Shown here: piece after piece, positions 48,936 to 51,037 of the stretch
Layout of the letters: each line of letters begins with the position of its first letter
Position numbering within the stretch: position 1 is the first letter of the stretch
DNA from: an uncultured Ruminococcus sp.
GTDB taxonomy: Bacteria; Bacillota; Clostridia; Oscillospirales; CAG-272
Reading direction: 5' to 3'
NCBI GenBank assembly: GCA_902782445.1
Contig: CACZNC010000013.1
Location: 1 to 51,037 of the forward strand
DNA: 51,037 bases
Notes under the pieces: generated by a model
The model's input: the letters and a program-made list of their open reading frames with translations, nothing else
What the model was told of the DNA's origin: nothing
Databases searched by the model: none
Made by a program: the position numbers and the translations under genes

Positions 48936-50384
48936 CTAATCCCCGATATACCCCTCAACAACGCCTTCCAGAGTTTTGGCGGCCAGCTTCGCGCTCTTCT
49001 GGAGATAGGAAGCTACTTCCTGATTGTTGAACACAACGTCCTTGATGAAGTTATCATATGTGAGCTTCATCGCGAACGCAAACGCAATTGTTCTCGAATC
49101 CACGATAATCTGAAGCATTTCCGCGTCATCAGGGTTATCCGCCAGCCGGGACTTCAGCGTGCTCTCAAGATATACGGGCAGCATATAATTGTAATTGCGG
49201 CAGCTGAGAGCTTCCAGAATGGTCCCCGTGTTGCTCTCCCGGTCCGCCGGAAGGGTTCTCGGCAAAGCCCATACAGTATCCGTACAGCAGGAGATATACC
49301 TGTCCTGCGCTTCATCATACTTTGGCGGCGGAAGGAATCCGTAACGCACATCGCTGTCCCGGTAAATGTTGTACGCATCACGGATCTCACAGAAGGCAAA
49401 GACAGCGGTATTGTTTGCAAACTCCGATGTGTTTCCCTGACGGTAGTCATTACCCATCATCAGGCTCCTCATCTTATCAACATAGCCGGAGATTCTGTCC
49501 ACATCCAGATCGAGATACGGCACGTGGTTTTCATCCCTTTTATAGACGGAGCAATCGGCTGATTCCTGCAAACAGTAGTAGGACTGATCGTATCCCAAGA
49601 GTGCTACGACATCCTTTTCTCCGATTGTCCCATCGCCGTCCAAATCTACCGACATACCATTGGTCAGCCGATACAGTTCATCCAGGGTCCACTTCCCTTC
49701 CCGGACTGTCTCATAGGGGACATCCATCTGCCGCTCTGCAAGGAGATCCTTGTTTGCGACCATGACACGCGTCCAGTGGATCCCGCAGTAGGAGGCGTAG
49801 TTGGAAGCTGCAAACATTTTCTTTCCAATGGTGAGCTGATTGACCGTCTCCTTTGGCCACCACGGTTTCTCGAAGTCGAACTCATCGATATCGTACATAT
49901 TGTAGCAGTAGCCCTTGGTTCCCAGCTGACACGTCCGCCAGTTCTTACCGACGTGCATATCGAACGCATCATCCCCGCTGGTTACACTCGAAATGAACGC
50001 ATTCATGGCGACTTCGTCGTTGCCCGGTTCTATCATGGAGAATTTGATGTTGAAGCGTTCCTCCAAGTAGCACTTTGTCTCATACTGCGCATCGTTGAGA
50101 GGAATACCCGTCATTTCATCGCAAAGCAAGTATCTCCATGTGTCCAAATCGTTATAGAAGCAGGAAAGAATTCGGAAGTCGTATCCGTTCATATCGGGGC
50201 TTTCCAAACCATCCTCCAAAATTGCCTGTTCTGTTTCAGGGGAGGAGGTTTCGGCTGTTCCTTCATCTTGCGAACCGGAGGGGGCGGTAATGGCGGGATC
50301 CTGATCTTGGACCTGTTCTGTTTCTCCGCATGCCGGGAGCAACAGGCATAACGCAAGAAGAAAACACGATGCTGTCTTTTTCAT
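48936..50384 (-). CDS. extracellular solute-binding lipoprotein
   Basis: A 482-residue type-1 ABC binding protein. MKKTASCFLLALCLLLPAC gives a signal peptide and lipobox (Cys19). A Ser/Thr/Glu-rich linker follows, then YDFRILSCFYNDLD and the hinge-like segments typical of sugar-binding proteins. SVDLDGDGTIGEKDVVAL near residue 240-257 resembles a calcium-binding EF-hand/dockerin loop (D-x-D-x-D-G-x-I). AAAGGAG precedes the ATG by nine bases. No permease is visible; it may lie beyond the right edge. The facing glycan operon suggests uronate or pectin oligosaccharides as ligands. Confidence 0.88.
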   Translation of the reverse strand: MKKTASCFLLALCLLLPACGETEQVQDQDPAITAPSGSQDEGTAETSSPETEQAILEDGLESPDMNGYDFRILSCFYNDLDTWRYLLCDEMTGIPLNDAQYETKCYLEERFNIKFSMIEPGNDEVAMNAFISSVTSGDDAFDMHVGKNWRTCQLGTKGYCYNMYDIDEFDFEKPWWPKETVNQLTIGKKMFAASNYASYCGIHWTRVMVANKDLLAERQMDVPYETVREGKWTLDELYRLTNGMSVDLDGDGTIGEKDVVALLGYDQSYYCLQESADCSVYKRDENHVPYLDLDVDRISGYVDKMRSLMMGNDYRQGNTSEFANNTAVFAFCEIRDAYNIYRDSDVRYGFLPPPKYDEAQDRYISCCTDTVWALPRTLPADRESNTGTILEALSCRNYNYMLPVYLESTLKSRLADNPDDAEMLQIIVDSRTIAFAFAMKLTYDNFIKDVVFNNQEVASYLQKSAKLAAKTLEGVVEGYIGD

Positions 50385-50418
50385 GAGTGGAGGCTCCTTT
50401 GTGAGTATTTGTGATTTC

Positions 50419-50448
50419 ATTATATACTCCGGAATGCTCTCCTGTCAA
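50419..50448 (-). promoter_or_regulatory. promoter of the solute-binding lipoprotein
   Basis: Reverse strand TTGACA (50443-50448), 18 bases, TATAAT (50419-50424). Confidence 0.75.
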
Positions 50449-50539
50449 GGGGATTTTGGAAAAAACGTCATGATTTCCGTCTCTCCCGCGACAGCTTTAT
50501 CCGGCGATTTGATTGAGCCAGCCGTGCCAAGAAGACGAG

Positions 50540-50665
50540 ATGGATTCTTGGTATCCGGCTGTTGAGAAAGGTGGCAGTGAAACGATGACATCAACTGTAC
50601 AGAGGATTAAGAAGCAAGTTGATATAGAATTCACAAAATATTTCGACGGTATCCTCGGTAATTAA
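50540..50665 (+). pseudogene. possible C-terminal remnant of a second solute-binding protein
   Basis: A 41-residue open stretch, MDSWYPAVEKGGSETMTSTV then a charged helix ending KYFDGILGN. It has no promoter or ribosome site and a stop shortly upstream. Its look (charged amphipathic helix ending in a short G-x-L-G-N tail) resembles the extreme C-terminus of solute-binding proteins such as the neighbour ending VVEGYIGD. The rest of 50450-50839 shows no other gene. Confidence 0.3.
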
Positions 50666-50839
50666 TTCAACAACAAAAAAGACCGCGTCTGGTCGGGATG
50701 TGTAATCTCCTATCCCGTCATCAGGAGTATAGACCACAGGTTATTGATCGATGTGTACGCTTCATCATATCTCGAAAAAAATTTTTTCACACCCCGACGC
50801 GATGATCCTGCCATGGTAAAACAGCCGCAAACCCTTTCG

Positions 50840-50864
50840 CCAGCTCACTTTGAGCTGGTTTTTC
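50840..50864 (+). terminator. rho-independent terminator
   Basis: CCAGCTCA (50840-50847), three-base loop, TGAGCTGG (50851-50858), then TTTTTC. A textbook terminator with no intact gene before it, which supports a lost gene at 50.5 kb. Confidence 0.85.
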
Positions 50865-50871
50865 TTTCTGC

Positions 50872-50902
50872 TTGGAACAGGGGGAGGTTATGCGGTTACA
50901 AT
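50872..50902 (+). promoter_or_regulatory. possible promoter of the right-edge gene
   Basis: TTGGAA (50872-50877), 19 bases, TACAAT (50897-50902). Both boxes and the spacing are imperfect. Confidence 0.4.
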
Positions 50903-50928
50903 AGAAGCAAAAAAACCGGAGGAGCAAG

Positions 50929-51037
50929 GTGCTAACCCTATCCAGCCTGTGCGAGTCTTTCATTCGTAACGGTATGGGTGAGGATGCCGCTTCCGGCAAC
51001 CGCCCAATATCCCTTGCGGGAATTGCCGTTCCGATAG
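50929..51037 (+). CDS. start of an unidentified gene running off the right edge
   Basis: A GTG six bases after GGAGG opens a frame that stays open to the end (36 codons). The peptide LTLSSLCESFIRNGMGEDAA gives no family. Only the ribosome site and position after a terminator support it. Confidence 0.4.
   Translation, partial: MLTLSSLCESFIRNGMGEDAASGNRPISLAGIAVPI

Overview
The window is about 51 kb of GC-rich DNA from an endospore-forming Firmicute. The spore genes spoVAD, spoVAE and sigK and a PdaA-type cortex deacetylase fix the lifestyle. The sigma-A promoters are near-consensus and the Shine-Dalgarno sites are strong. Gene content (DUF4330, DUF378, TIGR04086, BlaI/M56 pair, DUF4838, solute-binding lipoproteins, GH28-like and heparinase-like enzymes) fits an uncultured gut or rumen member of the Clostridia, perhaps Oscillospirales or Christensenellales. 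That placement is inference; no rRNA gene is present. No tRNA, rRNA, CRISPR array or recognisable riboswitch was seen.

Region by region. 1-5.7 kb: a DUF1015 gene cut by the left edge, a YclM-type aspartate kinase behind a perfect promoter, a HIT protein, and an amidohydrolase / FkbM methyltransferase / 2H-phosphoesterase operon. 5.7-11.1 kb: a leftward surface-polysaccharide cluster (O-antigen-ligase-like protein, DUF4330, WecA/TagO-type transferase, an unknown anchored protein, a second DUF4330). 11.1-13.1 kb: a BlaI repressor with an M56 protease that lacks a penicillin-binding sensor. 13.2-21.7 kb: asnA, two polysaccharide deacetylases (one PdaA-like), argG-argH, an NlpC/P60 lipoprotein and a nucleotide-pyrophosphatase-like enzyme. 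21.7-28.8 kb: a degenerate HPr-like protein, spoVAD-spoVAE behind a forespore-type promoter, a DUF4838 protein, a beta-propeller/solute-binding lipoprotein, sigK, DUF378 and a short URO-D-like protein. 28.9-36.9 kb: yajC, a TIGR04086 membrane protein, a tandem pair of large FtsX-like permeases with their ATPase, and bioY.

36.9-42.8 kb is a decaying integrative mobilisable element: a large serine recombinase, a 57-residue companion, a frameshifted MobV relaxase, a truncated primase/helicase, an accessory gene, and a divergent XRE repressor with a small sigma-like factor. Matching TGACA/TGTCA operators sit at both of its divergent promoters. To its right lie a 178-bp element with perfect 16-bp inverted ends and a hairpin-rich intergenic block. 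43.4-44.5 kb holds a NUDIX / acylphosphatase / DUF1653 operon. 44.6-51 kb is a carbohydrate locus: a cytoplasmic GH28-like protein, a GNAT and a heparinase-II/III-like protein in one operon, a convergent solute-binding lipoprotein, a possible remnant of a second one, and a gene running off the right edge.

The best candidates for something undescribed are the DUF4330/O-antigen-ligase/WecA cluster, the XRE plus sigma-like module of the mobile element with its paired operators, and the intracellular GH28-GNAT-heparinase operon. All function statements rest on reading motifs by eye; no database search was possible.
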